Assembly (NCBI RefSeq): GCF_000346755.1
Contig: NZ_ANNV01000004.1
Span: forward strand, 1 to 46,769
Source of the DNA: Pseudomonas sp. CBZ-4
GTDB taxonomy: Bacteria > Pseudomonadota > Gammaproteobacteria > Pseudomonadales > Pseudomonadaceae
DNA: 46,769 bases
Reading direction: 5' to 3'
Shown here: positions 34,772-44,206 of the stretch, piece after piece
How the letters are laid out: every line of letters begins with the position of its first letter
Numbering within the stretch: the first letter of the stretch is position 1
Notes under the pieces: generated by a model
Told to the model about the DNA's origin: nothing
The model's database searches: none
The model's input: only the letters and a program-made list of their open reading frames with translations
Position numbers and translations under genes: made by a program

Positions 34772-37573
34772 ATGCGATTAAAGAATGTCCTCCATCAGAT
34801 CAGTCCGGTCCTGTCCACGCCCTATGCCGCCCGCCGCCTGTTGCGCGTGTTTGCCCTGGTGCTGCTGGTGGGCATTCTCGGCGGCGTGTACAGCTTTTTG
34901 CTGTTCACCTTCAACAATGAAGTCTCCCAGCGGCGCAGTTACATGAGCAGCGCCATCGCCGAGGCGCATACCTTTTTCACCACCCGCGAGGCGCTGCTGG
35001 AAAGCCTCAGCCTGTCGGCCACACGAGAGGCCGAATTGAACCTGCCGGTCTCCGATGAAGAAATCCGCCTGCTGCTGGGGCATACGCCGGGCCGGCAATG
35101 GAGCATCTGGCTGACCCAGCGCATGCGCGATTATTTGCAGGCCAAGCAGCTCAACCTGCTCTATGTCAGCTCCGCAGCCCAGGTGTCGCGGCTGTACGAC
35201 ACCACCCCGGCGGCGGCCGACTTTCCGCCGGCGATGCTCGGCCAACTGCAAGCCCTCAAGCATCAGGACGCCTTGCGCGAACTCTGGCTGACCCACGCCA
35301 GCGACGGGCACTCGCAGCTGTACATCTTCATCCGCCTGGACGAGCGCGACCCGCAGTCCGGCTGGCTCGGCCTGGAAATGGACGACCGCGAAGTCTCCAA
35401 TGCCCTCAACGACCACAGCGCCGGTGAGTTCACCATGTTCAACGCCCAGGGCATGCCGCTTTTCACCAACAGCCACAACCCCCCGCCCGGGCAACACCTG
35501 CCGCTGCTGCGGCAACAGGACTTCTTCGGTTTTGTCGGCAACGGTTGGTTGCCCGAGCAATTGGTGTTGCGCAAACAGCTGAAATCCTCGGACTGGCAAC
35601 TCACCTACTCCATCGACCTGCGCGCGGTGCTCTGGGCCTTGTGGCCGCAAATCAGCGGTGCGCTGCTGTTCTGCCTGCTGAGCATCAGCCTGGTGTGCCT
35701 GCTGACCCGGCGCCTGGAGCACCGCTTTATCACACCCGCGATCCACCGCATCCAGGCGCTGGTGGAAAGCGAGCTGTTCAGCCGCGACGTGATCCAGACC
35801 GCCCCCGTGGCGCTGTGCGTACTGCGTCGCACCGACGGCCAGGTCGTGCTGGAAAACACTCTGGCCCAACACTGGCTCGGCCAGAGCAGCGAGCAACTGG
35901 GCGCCGGCTGGATCAATGGCGCCTTCGATCCCACCTCGCCGTGCCTCACGGACTACTTCGAGACCGCCGATGGCCGCCATCTGTACCTGAGCTGCGCGCC
36001 CACGCGCTACAAAGGCGAAGACGTGTTGCTCTGCGCCTTCAGCGACATCAGCGCGCGCACCCAGATCGAAGCGGCGCTGGAACAGGCGCGCCAGGCCGCC
36101 GATACCGCCAACGAAGCCAAGACCCTGTTCCTCGCCACCATGAGCCATGAAATCCGCACCCCGCTCTACGGCGTGCTCGGTACCCTCGAACTGCTGGCCC
36201 GCACGCGCCTGGACGCGCAACAGAAAAGCTACCTGCGCGCCATCGAGGGTTCTTCCGCGACCTTGCTGCAACTGATCTGCGATGTGCTGGACGTGTCCAA
36301 GATCGAAGCCGGGCAACTGGCCCTGGAGTTGAGCGAATTCTCCGTACCGGCGCTGGTGCTGGAAGCGGTACAAGGCTATGCCGCCGCCGCGCACAGCAAG
36401 GGTTTGCAACTGTACGCCTGCCTCGACCCGCACTTGCCGGAACGGCTGATCGGCGATGTCAGCCGCGTGCGGCAGATCCTCAACAACCTGCTGAGCAACG
36501 CCGTCAAGTTCACCGACTCCGGGCGCGTGGTGCTGCGGGTCAAGCTGCTCAGCCGCGAAGGCGAGCGGGTGTGCCTGCAATGGCAAGTCTCGGACACCGG
36601 CAAAGGCATCGCGCCGGCCGACCAGGCGCTGATCTTCGAACCGTTCTACCAGACCGAAGGCAACACCAACGTGGTCGCGGGCACCGGCCTGGGCCTGCCC
36701 ATCTGCCTGCGCCTGACCCACTTGATGAACGGCACGCTGCGCACGGTCAGCGAGCCCGGCCTGGGCAGCAGTTTTTCCCTGACCCTGCCGTTGGAGCAAC
36801 CCTGCGCCAGTGCTACGGCTGCGCACCTGAACGAGTTGGCGGCAGAGATCGTCTACGTGATCTCGCCGGTGCGCGAACTGGCCGAGAGCGCCTGTGGCTG
36901 GCTGCGCCGCTGGGGCGCCCGGCCGCAGATCGGCGTGCCGTCCTGCCTGGCGCTGGCCGACAACGGCGTGCTCCTGGAGCTGCATCCCGGCCCCATCGAA
37001 TCCTCCTTCAGCGCGCCCTGGCACGGCCCGCGGGTGATCGCCAGCGGCGAGGGTGGGTTTGCACCGCAATTCACGGGTGGCGGCTGGAAGGTCAACCTCA
37101 ATGACCTGCACGCCATCCACCAAGCGGTTCACCAAGCCCAGGGCGGCCAGGTGGCCCTGCCGTCGGCGTCAGGCGACCTACGCGACCTGCGCCCGTTGCA
37201 CCTGCACATCCTGGTGGCCGAAGACAACGTGATCAACCAACTGATCCTGCGTGACCAACTCGAAGAGCTGGGCTGCACCGTGGTCTTGAGCAGCGACGGT
37301 GAAGAAGCCTTGTCACGCTGGCACGACGGCGCCTTCGACATCGTGCTCACCGACGTCAACATGCCCAGGCTCAACGGCTACGAACTGGCCGAAGCCCTGC
37401 GCAACCTGGGTTGCACCACCCCGATCATCGGCGCCACCGCCAACGCCCTGCGCGGTGAGGATGCCTTGTGCCTGGCAGCTGGCATGAACCAGTGCCTGGT
37501 CAAACCTTTTACGCTGCGAGCCTTGTTCAGTGCCCTGGCTCCCTACGAACGAGTCGTTTATGAAGCCCTGTAG
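34772..37573 (+). CDS. Hybrid sensor histidine kinase without HPt domain (PvrS-like)
   Basis: Inner-membrane sensor kinase of 933 aa. Order: membrane segment about 25-46, periplasmic sensor to about 285, second segment about 288-312, a PAS-like linker, HisKA with FLATMSHEIRTPLYGVLGTL (His near 458), HATPase with NNLLSNAVKFTD and GTGLGLP, a degenerate receiver-like stretch, then a true receiver with LVAEDN, phospho-acceptor Asp in VLTDVNMP near 858 and the KPF lysine. No HPt domain follows, so phosphate must pass to an HPt elsewhere, presumably that of the second kinase. ATG 34772 is chosen; a TTG at 34700 has no support. The stop lies inside the next gene (14-nt overlap). Resembles PvrS of P. 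aeruginosa PAPI-1. Confidence 0.88.
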   Translation: MRLKNVLHQISPVLSTPYAARRLLRVFALVLLVGILGGVYSFLLFTFNNEVSQRRSYMSSAIAEAHTFFTTREALLESLSLSATREAELNLPVSDEEIRLLLGHTPGRQWSIWLTQRMRDYLQAKQLNLLYVSSAAQVSRLYDTTPAAADFPPAMLGQLQALKHQDALRELWLTHASDGHSQLYIFIRLDERDPQSGWLGLEMDDREVSNALNDHSAGEFTMFNAQGMPLFTNSHNPPPGQHLPLLRQQDFFGFVGNGWLPEQLVLRKQLKSSDWQLTYSIDLRAVLWALWPQISGALLFCLLSISLVCLLTRRLEHRFITPAIHRIQALVESELFSRDVIQTAPVALCVLRRTDGQVVLENTLAQHWLGQSSEQLGAGWINGAFDPTSPCLTDYFETADGRHLYLSCAPTRYKGEDVLLCAFSDISARTQIEAALEQARQAADTANEAKTLFLATMSHEIRTPLYGVLGTLELLARTRLDAQQKSYLRAIEGSSATLLQLICDVLDVSKIEAGQLALELSEFSVPALVLEAVQGYAAAAHSKGLQLYACLDPHLPERLIGDVSRVRQILNNLLSNAVKFTDSGRVVLRVKLLSREGERVCLQWQVSDTGKGIAPADQALIFEPFYQTEGNTNVVAGTGLGLPICLRLTHLMNGTLRTVSEPGLGSSFSLTLPLEQPCASATAAHLNELAAEIVYVISPVRELAESACGWLRRWGARPQIGVPSCLALADNGVLLELHPGPIESSFSAPWHGPRVIASGEGGFAPQFTGGGWKVNLNDLHAIHQAVHQAQGGQVALPSASGDLRDLRPLHLHILVAEDNVINQLILRDQLEELGCTVVLSSDGEEALSRWHDGAFDIVLTDVNMPRLNGYELAEALRNLGCTTPIIGATANALRGEDALCLAAGMNQCLVKPFTLRALFSALAPYERVVYEAL

Positions 37574-38747
37574 CATCCTGATTGTCGAAGACCACCCCTT
37601 CCAACACTTGTATTTGCAGAACCTGTTCAACGAGCTGGGGGATTTTCACCTGGAGTGCGCCAAGGACGGCGAGGAAGCCTTGGCCTGCCTGAAAAAGCGC
37701 GACTATGACCTGGTGCTCACCGACCTGCTGATGCCAGGCATGGACGGCGTGCAGTTTATCCAGGGCCTGGCCGCGCAACCCTCGCGACCGGCGCTGGCGA
37801 TCATGAGCGCCGCCTCCCGGCGCATGCTGATGGGCGCCAGCCTGGTGGCGAGCAACCTGCAAGTGAAGGTCATCGGGCTGATTTCCAAACCGGTGAATGC
37901 CGCCGCCCTGCGCTGCCTGATCGACCAATTGCAGGTGCTGCGCCATATGGCACCGGCCGAGACCCAGCCCGGCATTGACCGCCAGAGCCTGTTGAACGCC
38001 TTGGACAACGGTGAGCTGCAAGCCTGGTTCCAACCCAAGAAAGCCCTGAACAATGGCCGCATCGTCGCCGCCGAAGCGCTGGTGCGCTGGATTCATCCCG
38101 AGCACGGCACGCTGCTGCCGGGGGTGTTCTTGCCCGCGCTGATCGCCTTTAACCTCGAAGAGCGTTTGCTCTGGCGGATACTGGAACAGGCCATCGCCGC
38201 CCAAGCCCTGTGGCGCCAAGAGGGCTATGACATCCCCGTCTCGGTCAACCTGCCCACCCACCTGCTCAACAGCCATGACCTGCCGGACCGCATCCTCGCC
38301 TTCGTCCACGCACATGAGGGCCTGCCCGCGCGGATCTGCTTCGAACTGATGGAATGCTCGGTGCCCGACGACATCAGCAACTTCTACGCCGGCGCCTGCC
38401 GTTTGCGCATCAAGGGCTTTGGCCTGTCCCAGGACGATTTTGGCAAGGGCTACAGTTCGTACATGAACCTGGTGTCGGCGCCGTTTACCGAATTGAAGAT
38501 CGACCGCGCGCTGGTGCAGGGTTGCAATGCCAACGAAGAAATGGCCCAGGCGCTCACCAGTATCGTCAGCCTGGGGCGCCAATTGGGCCTGACGGTGGTG
38601 GCCGAAGGTGTGGAAACTGCGCAAGAACTTGCGCTGTTGCGTAAGATCGACTGCACTCAGGTCCAGGGTTTCCTGATCTCCCACGCCGTGTCTTCGGATC
38701 AATTCCAGCAATTGCTGACCCATGACGGGCCGGCGAACGTGTATTGA
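37560..38747 (+). CDS. EAL-domain response regulator (PvrR/RocR-like c-di-GMP phosphodiesterase)
   Basis: Response regulator of 395 aa. The receiver (1-125) has ILIVEDH, phospho-acceptor Asp in VLTDLLMPGMDG, and SKPVN. The EAL domain (about 150-390) keeps the residues expected for c-di-GMP hydrolysis: AAEALVRW, SVNLPTH, FELMECS, DDFGKGYSS, ELKIDRALV and VAEGVET. It should therefore lower cyclic di-GMP when activated, opposing fimbrial attachment as PvrR and RocR do in P. aeruginosa. ATG 37560 overlaps the kinase gene by 14 nt; the GTG 30 bases earlier would add residues before the receiver. Confidence 0.9.
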   Translation: MKPCSILIVEDHPFQHLYLQNLFNELGDFHLECAKDGEEALACLKKRDYDLVLTDLLMPGMDGVQFIQGLAAQPSRPALAIMSAASRRMLMGASLVASNLQVKVIGLISKPVNAAALRCLIDQLQVLRHMAPAETQPGIDRQSLLNALDNGELQAWFQPKKALNNGRIVAAEALVRWIHPEHGTLLPGVFLPALIAFNLEERLLWRILEQAIAAQALWRQEGYDIPVSVNLPTHLLNSHDLPDRILAFVHAHEGLPARICFELMECSVPDDISNFYAGACRLRIKGFGLSQDDFGKGYSSYMNLVSAPFTELKIDRALVQGCNANEEMAQALTSIVSLGRQLGLTVVAEGVETAQELALLRKIDCTQVQGFLISHAVSSDQFQQLLTHDGPANVY

Positions 38748-38815
38748 CCCGCAGCAGGCTGTTGACGTACGTCGCTTGCCACCGAGGTCATTGTGTCCCA
38801 AGGCTGCCCCCTCTG

Positions 38816-41800
38816 ATGCCGCATCCCAACGCCTTCCTGGAGAAACTGGCGCGCAGTTCGTTGCGCCTGAACAAAGGCCTGATGGTGCTCGGCGCCCTGG
38901 TGCTGCTGTTGCTGGGCATCAGCTATCTGGGGGTGCAGCGCGTGATCAAGGAGCAACACGACACCTTCCAGTTTCACTTCGCCCGGCTGATGGAAAACAT
39001 CCAGGAACAGGAAGTTTTCCTGCAAGACATCTCACGGGAAAGCGTCAAGGACACACTCAACCCCTCGGCCATGCTGCCGCCCTATGTCCAGAAGCCGCTG
39101 CCCGAGGCCGGGCCGAATATCTTTGAAGGACGCGGCCTGCCGTTCTCCCTGCCCTACAGCGTGAAGATCAACCCGGACAAGATCGCCGCCGAGCAATACC
39201 CCAAGGTCTTCGCCCTTGGCACCTACCTCTCGGCCTACTACAGCGCGTTCTGGGCCGCGTCGCACTATCAGGCGCCCCAGGTGGTCCTGCTCAATGGCCC
39301 GGACAACTACGACGTGACTGTGCCCGCCGCCGGGCGCTTGCGCGGTGAGGGGCAGAACGAAATCGGCGCGCTTGTCGAGGCCATGACCCAACTGAACGAG
39401 CAACTGCACGTACAGAACACGCCGCAGACCGACCATCAGGTGCGCTGGCAACCCTACACAGACGACAAAGGCGCACCGACCCTGTTGGCCTACGTCGATA
39501 TAGACCTGGCGTCGACCGCCCTGAGCATCGAGGGCGCCAATACCTGGGTGGTCGTGGCGTCGCTGCTGAAACTGGCGCAGGTCAACAATATCGAGCGGTT
39601 GATGCAATGGTCGATCTACGATGACTTCACCTTGATCACCCCCGCCGGCGCCGTCCTGACGGGCACCCTCAAGCCCGGCCAGGCGCTGCATGAAGGGGTC
39701 AACTTCACCCGCGACGGTCTGGTGTTCAAGCTGATCAGCACCGGCGCGCAGCACTGGACGGCAATCTACGTCATCAGTATCGCGAGCTTCCTCGACTTCG
39801 CCTTGTGGCCCTTGCTGTGCCTGGTGGCCCTGGTGCTGGCGGCGCTTGCCGGCAGCCGCGTGGTCAATCGCTGGTACACCACCGAAGTGGTACTGCCCGC
39901 ACAGCACGCACACGCCAGCATCGCCGAGAGCGAAGCGTTCAGCCGCGCGGTCATCGACACCGCGCCCACCGGTCTGTGCGTGATCCGCCGCAACGATCAC
40001 CACGTACTTCTGGCGAACCAGCGCGCCCAACAGTGGCACGACACCCGCCAACTGATCGACTTGCTCCAGCAACAGCCGCCCACGCAACCCGGCCAGGCGC
40101 ACCTGGAGATCGACGGCTGCCACCTGCACGTGGCCTTCGTGCCCACCCGTTACCAGGGCCAGGATGCCTGGCTGTGTGCGCTGCATGATGTGACCCGGCA
40201 TGTCGAAGACGCCGCCGCCCTGGAAGAGGCACGCCACGCCGCCGATTCGGCGAACCAGGCCAAGAGCCGCTTCCTGGCGACCATGAGCCATGAAATCCGC
40301 ACCCCGCTGTATGGCGTGCTGGGCACCCTGGAATTGCTCGGCCTCACCCCACTCGCCCCGCGCCAGCAGGATTACCTGCACACCATCCAGCGCTCCTCGG
40401 CCACCTTGTTTCAACTGATCAGCGACGTGCTGGACGTATCCAAAATCGAGGCCGGGCAGATGACCCTTGAATGCCAGGACTTCTGCCCACTGGCGCTGAT
40501 CGAAGACAGCGTGCGCACCTACAGCGCCTTCGCCCAAGCCAAGGGCCTGCAACTGTATGCCTGCATCGACCCGGCGCTGCCCAACCGGCTGTGGGGCGAC
40601 CCGCTGCGCATTCGCCAGATCCTCAACAACCTGCTGAGCAATGCGATCAAGTTCACCGATTACGGCCGCGTGGTGCTGCGTGTACGGGTGGCGGAACAGG
40701 CAGACGGCCAGGTGAACCTGCAGTGGCAAGTGAGTGACTCGGGCGTGGGTATTTCCCAGGAACAACAGCAACAACTGTTCGACCCGTTCTACCAGGTCAA
40801 CGATGCCACCAGCCAGGCCGGCGCCGGGCTGGGCCTGGCGATCTGCAAATGGTTGTGCGACATGATGCACGGCCAGTTGAACCTGGTCAGCGAACCCGGG
40901 CTGGGCAGCAGCTTCACCCTGCAACTCACGTTGCCAGTGGTGCCGGGCGATTTGGCTGACTGTCCCGTGTTCAACGCGGGAGCACCTGCCGTCTACGTCC
41001 GCGCCCCGATCGCCGAACTGGCGCAGCACGTCACGGGCTGGCTCACCCGCCTCGGCCTCGACAGCCGCTTCGTGACGACTGAACCCGCGCCCGACGCGGC
41101 GTTGCTGGTGGACCTGCTGCCCGCCGCCAACAGCCCGCCCTGGCCGGGACCACGCATCATCGCCGAACCCGGTGGGCCGAACCCCGCGCAACGCACGGGT
41201 GCAGAGTGGGCCGTCGACGCCCATGACATCCGTGCAATCGCCTGGGCGATTGACCTGGCGCAACAAGGTGCCAACCCCAACCGTCCTGCGCCGTCGGCCA
41301 CGCGCCACGACCTGAACCTGCACGTGCTGGTGGCCGAAGACAACGCGATCAACGCGGCGATCATCCAGGAACAACTGGAAGCCCTCGGCTGCGCGGTGAC
41401 GCTGACCGCCAATGGCGAACAGGCCCTGGCCCAATGGCTGCCGGGGCGGTTCGACCTGGTCCTCACCGACGTCAACATGCCCGTGATGAACGGCTACCAA
41501 TTGACCGAAGCCCTGCGCCAGCAGGACACGACGCTGCCGATTATCGGCATCACCGCCAACGCCCTGCGCGAAGAAGGCGAGCGCTGCGCCGCCGTCGGCA
41601 TGAACGCCTGGATGGTCAAGCCATTGAACCTGGCCACCTTGCGGGCGCAGTTGGAGCAACATTGCCAGATCGCCCTGCCGGCGCCCGTCGAACTGCCACA
41701 GCTGTCGCCGAAAATGCGTGAGTTGTTTGTCAGCACACTGCGCCAGGACGTGCACGCCACCCTGGCGGCGATGGACCGGAACGATGCCAACGGCGTGGCC

Positions 41801-41974
41801 CAGCACCTGCACAGCATGGCCGGCGCCCTCGGCGCGGTACAAATGGGCGCCATGGCCACGGCGTTTGTCGCGTTGGAGTGCCGCTTGACCGGCATGGCCA
41901 TCACCCCTGCCCTCGCCCTGGAAGTGCGGCAGAACCTCGCCCAGCTCAATGCTTTGCTTGATGCCCTCGAATAA
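38816..41974 (+). CDS. Hybrid sensor histidine kinase with C-terminal HPt (RcsC-like)
   Basis: Sensor kinase of 1052 aa, paralogous to the first one. Order: membrane segment about 20-40, a periplasmic sensor, second segment about 322-347, linker, HisKA with FLATMSHEIRTPLYGVLGTL (His near 490), HATPase with NNLLSNAIKFTD and GAGLGLAI, a degenerate receiver-like region, a receiver with LVAEDN and Asp in VLTDVNMP near 884, and an HPt domain with QHLHSMAGALGAV (His near 998). The HPt can phosphorylate the downstream LuxR-type regulator and probably serves the first kinase too. ATG 38816 has AAGG upstream; a TTG at 38744 touching the previous stop is an unlikely alternative. Confidence 0.9.
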   Translation: MPHPNAFLEKLARSSLRLNKGLMVLGALVLLLLGISYLGVQRVIKEQHDTFQFHFARLMENIQEQEVFLQDISRESVKDTLNPSAMLPPYVQKPLPEAGPNIFEGRGLPFSLPYSVKINPDKIAAEQYPKVFALGTYLSAYYSAFWAASHYQAPQVVLLNGPDNYDVTVPAAGRLRGEGQNEIGALVEAMTQLNEQLHVQNTPQTDHQVRWQPYTDDKGAPTLLAYVDIDLASTALSIEGANTWVVVASLLKLAQVNNIERLMQWSIYDDFTLITPAGAVLTGTLKPGQALHEGVNFTRDGLVFKLISTGAQHWTAIYVISIASFLDFALWPLLCLVALVLAALAGSRVVNRWYTTEVVLPAQHAHASIAESEAFSRAVIDTAPTGLCVIRRNDHHVLLANQRAQQWHDTRQLIDLLQQQPPTQPGQAHLEIDGCHLHVAFVPTRYQGQDAWLCALHDVTRHVEDAAALEEARHAADSANQAKSRFLATMSHEIRTPLYGVLGTLELLGLTPLAPRQQDYLHTIQRSSATLFQLISDVLDVSKIEAGQMTLECQDFCPLALIEDSVRTYSAFAQAKGLQLYACIDPALPNRLWGDPLRIRQILNNLLSNAIKFTDYGRVVLRVRVAEQADGQVNLQWQVSDSGVGISQEQQQQLFDPFYQVNDATSQAGAGLGLAICKWLCDMMHGQLNLVSEPGLGSSFTLQLTLPVVPGDLADCPVFNAGAPAVYVRAPIAELAQHVTGWLTRLGLDSRFVTTEPAPDAALLVDLLPAANSPPWPGPRIIAEPGGPNPAQRTGAEWAVDAHDIRAIAWAIDLAQQGANPNRPAPSATRHDLNLHVLVAEDNAINAAIIQEQLEALGCAVTLTANGEQALAQWLPGRFDLVLTDVNMPVMNGYQLTEALRQQDTTLPIIGITANALREEGERCAAVGMNAWMVKPLNLATLRAQLEQHCQIALPAPVELPQLSPKMRELFVSTLRQDVHATLAAMDRNDANGVAQHLHSMAGALGAVQMGAMATAFVALECRLTGMAITPALALEVRQNLAQLNALLDALE

Positions 41975-41995
41975 TTTCACTCTGGATAAACACCC

Positions 41996-42642
41996 ATGGA
42001 AATCCTCAACGTTGTCATCGCAGACGATCACCCCATCGTACTGGTCGGGGTCAGGGAGCTGATCGAGCGTAACGAGCGCTTTCGCGTGGTCGGCGAGGCC
42101 GTGTGCTCCAGCGCTTTGATCAGCCTGCTGGAGTCCACCCGCGTGGACCTGGTGATCACCGACTTCAATATGCCCGGCGATTCGCCCTACGGTGACGGCC
42201 TCAAGCTGGTGGAGTACCTGACGCGGCACTTCCCTCAGGTGCGTGTGCTGGTGCTGACCATGATCTCCAACCCGTTGATCCTCACGCGCCTGCAGGAACT
42301 CGGGGTATTGGCGGTGATCCAGAAGCACCAGTTGCACGACGAGATCCAGGCAGCGCTCAAGGCCATTGCCCGGGGCAACCCGATTCGCAACAGCGGGCCG
42401 GCGCCAACGTCGGTATCGAATCTGGCGCGGACTTGCATGAACGCTTTACCCGGTTGTCGCCCAAGGAACATGAAATCCTGCGGTTATTCGTGGGCGGGCA
42501 AAGTGTCAATGAGATCGCCCGAAACTTGAACCGGAGTGCCAAGACCATCAGCACCCAGAAAGTCGCGGCGATGCGCAAGTTGGAAGTTAGCAGCGACCGG
42601 GACTTATTGGCTTATTGCATCGAGCGCAACTTGTTCAACTAG
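41996..42642 (+). pseudogene. Frameshifted LuxR/RcsB-type response regulator
   Basis: The ATG at 41996 opens a receiver domain (VVIADDHPIVLVGVRELIER, phospho-acceptor Asp in VITDFNMP, conserved LTM and QKHQ lysine) that runs to about residue 130 (ALKAIARGNP). The frame then turns into unrelated sequence and stops at 42529. The matching DNA-binding domain is complete one frame back: GIESGADLHERFTRLSPKEH, then GGQSVNEIARNLNRSAKTIS, to the stop at 42642. Joining them between about 42380 and 42395 gives a normal protein of roughly 214 aa. One missing base explains this. No slippery heptamer is visible, so programmed frameshifting is unlikely. A true mutation, phase variation or a sequence error are the options. 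As it stands the regulator has no DNA-binding domain. Confidence 0.82.
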
Positions 42643-42666
42643 CGCTTATTCAAACACTTCAGCTTC

Positions 42667-42680
42667 TAAGGATCGTCTTA
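42667..42680 (+). promoter_or_regulatory. RcsB-box-like site upstream of the fimbrial operon
   Basis: TAAGGATCGTCTTA is an inverted repeat (TAAG...CTTA) that agrees with every strongly conserved position of the RcsAB box. It lies 60 nt before the fimbrial subunit ATG, within the 15-base exact repeat shared with 34720-34734. Likely operator for the RcsB-like regulator encoded just upstream; inferred. Confidence 0.5.
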
Positions 42681-42740
42681 TGGCCAACTAAATACCCGCG
42701 CTATATCGTGTTGTTTCAACTCCCTGTATGGAACAACAAC

Positions 42741-43328
42741 ATGAAACAGCTTTCTCGCACACTTATCGCCTTGTCGATCTTCGCCGCTGGCCATGCGTTC
42801 GCCGCCGAACCTGGCACACCGACCAAGGCCGGTAGCGGCACCATCAACTTCACCGGCTCCATCAACAACGATGCCTGCTCGGTCGAAGGCGTCGGCTTGA
42901 ACAAAACCATCTCGGTCAACATGGGCGAAGTGTCGATCAAAGACATGGGCACCGCCACCGCACCGCAAGGCAGCGGCACCCTGAGTTCCGAGAACTTCGA
43001 CATGAAGATCAGCTGCAACGCCGGCACCAAAGTGGCGATGCTGTTCGAACCGACCAAAGGCGCAGGCTCAGGCGTTGTGACCGGCACCAAGGTACTGAAA
43101 CTGATCGACGGCCTGGGCGCCGCCAAGAACGTCGGCATCGCCCTGCTCGACGCCAATGGCGCACTGATCGACCTGAGCACGCCTGCCTCCGCGAAGATCG
43201 AAAACACCCTGCAAGACAGCAACACCACGCTGAAATTCTCGGCTGCCTACGTCACCACCGCCGATGCCGCAACGGCTGTAGCCGGCCGTGGCGACGCGAC
43301 CCTGCCGTTCACCCTGCAATACGAATAA
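42741..43328 (+). CDS. Fimbrial major subunit (chaperone/usher pilin, CupD1-like)
   Basis: Secreted pilin of 195 aa. Signal peptide MKQLSRTLIALSIFAAGHAFA, then an N-terminal donor-strand region (AGSGTINFTGSIN), the cysteine pair in DACSVEG and KISCNAG that forms the pilin disulfide, and a C-terminal LPFTLQYE beta strand recognised by the chaperone. The ATG at 42741 is the only start that gives a signal peptide; GGAA lies upstream. It is the first gene of the fimbrial operon. Confidence 0.92.
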   Translation: MKQLSRTLIALSIFAAGHAFAAEPGTPTKAGSGTINFTGSINNDACSVEGVGLNKTISVNMGEVSIKDMGTATAPQGSGTLSSENFDMKISCNAGTKVAMLFEPTKGAGSGVVTGTKVLKLIDGLGAAKNVGIALLDANGALIDLSTPASAKIENTLQDSNTTLKFSAAYVTTADAATAVAGRGDATLPFTLQYE

Positions 43329-43349
43329 ACCGCGCGAACCCCAGGCGCA

Positions 43350-43373
43350 GTGCAGGGCCTTGCGGCCCTGCAC
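43350..43373 (+). other. Intercistronic hairpin after the pilin gene
   Basis: GTGCAGGGCC and GGCCCTGCAC form a perfect 10-bp stem with a TTGC loop, 21 nt after the pilin stop, followed by only three Ts. It may protect the pilin message from 3' decay or act as a partial terminator, so that more pilin than chaperone is made, as in other fimbrial operons. Structure seen; function inferred. Confidence 0.6.
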
Positions 43374-43399
43374 TTTCATCAAACAGCGCGGTAGTCATC

Positions 43400-44143
43400 A
43401 TGTTTAAACGTCACACACTGTCCCTCTGCATGGGCCTGTTGGGCTTGCTCGCGGCCAGCCAGGCCACGGCCGGCATTTCATTGAGCAGCACACGCCTCAT
43501 TTTTGACGGCAGCCACAAGGAAGCCGGTATCACCGTGCGCAACAACGGCGAAGCGGTGCTGATCCAGTCATGGGTCGATACCGACAACACCCCGAACGCA
43601 CCGTTTGCCGTCACCCCGCCCCTGGCGCGGGTCAATGGCCTGGAGCAACAACTGTTGCGGGTCATCTACGAAGGTGCCGGCATGCCCGCCGACCGTGAAT
43701 CGGTGGTGTGGCTCAACGTGCAGGAAATCCCCCAGGCGTCGAAACTGCAGAACACCTTGCAGCTTGCCGTGCGCCAGCGCATCAAAGTGTTCTTCCGCCC
43801 TGCGGGCCTCAAGAACGAGGCTTACCTGGCGCCCACCGAGCTGAGATGGAGCCTGGCTGAGCGTGCGGGCAAGCCGGTGCTGGTGGTGACAAACCCCGGC
43901 CTGTATCACGTGTCGATTGCCGAAATCACCCTGCAGGCCGGCGGCGTCAAAGAGCATCCTTTTGATTCGATGATGATCGCGCCCGGTGAGCAAAAAGAGT
44001 TCAACCTCAAACAACTTAGTCGAGACACTGCGCCACACTTAGTGTTCAGCAGTATCAATGACTACGGCGCACAAGACCGTTATTCCGCACAACTTTCAAA
44101 CAGCACCGATATCCGCGCCAGTTTGAGTAAAGAATCACCATAA
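43400..44143 (+). CDS. Periplasmic fimbrial chaperone (PapD/CupD2-like)
   Basis: Secreted chaperone of 247 aa. After the signal peptide (cleavage near ATA-GISLSS) come two Ig-like domains. GISLSSTRLIFDG is the usual N-terminal strand with its subunit-anchoring Arg. SVVWLNVQEIPQASKLQNTL is the diagnostic chaperone stretch, and RQRIKVFFRPAGL follows with the second anchor Lys. It caps pilins and delivers them to the usher. Confidence 0.94.
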   Translation: MFKRHTLSLCMGLLGLLAASQATAGISLSSTRLIFDGSHKEAGITVRNNGEAVLIQSWVDTDNTPNAPFAVTPPLARVNGLEQQLLRVIYEGAGMPADRESVVWLNVQEIPQASKLQNTLQLAVRQRIKVFFRPAGLKNEAYLAPTELRWSLAERAGKPVLVVTNPGLYHVSIAEITLQAGGVKEHPFDSMMIAPGEQKEFNLKQLSRDTAPHLVFSSINDYGAQDRYSAQLSNSTDIRASLSKESP

Positions 44144-44145
44144 TA

Positions 44146-44166
44146 CGTTTGCCGTTCTGGCAAACG
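44146..44166 (+). other. Intercistronic hairpin between chaperone and usher genes
   Basis: CGTTTGCC and GGCAAACG form a perfect 8-bp stem with a GTTCT loop directly after the chaperone stop. No T tract follows. It could reduce expression of the usher, which is needed in small amounts. Confidence 0.5.
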
Positions 44167-44206
44167 CACTTTCACTGTATTTCTCTTCGCTCCGTTAGTT
44201 CGTATC

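Noticed and set aside
34778..37135. A 785-codon minus-strand frame opposite the first kinase
   Set aside because: Same shadow composition; the plus strand carries HisKA, HATPase and receiver motifs.
39032..42337. A 1101-codon open frame on the minus strand, antisense to the second kinase and response regulator
   Set aside because: Its protein is a low-complexity mix of Q, H, A, V, G and R, typical of the antisense frame of high-GC Pseudomonas genes; the plus strand has clear kinase domains.
42370..42400. Programmed -1 ribosomal frameshift in the LuxR-type regulator
   Set aside because: No X-XXY-YYZ heptamer in the right phase and no downstream pseudoknot recognisable; a mutation or sequence error is simpler.
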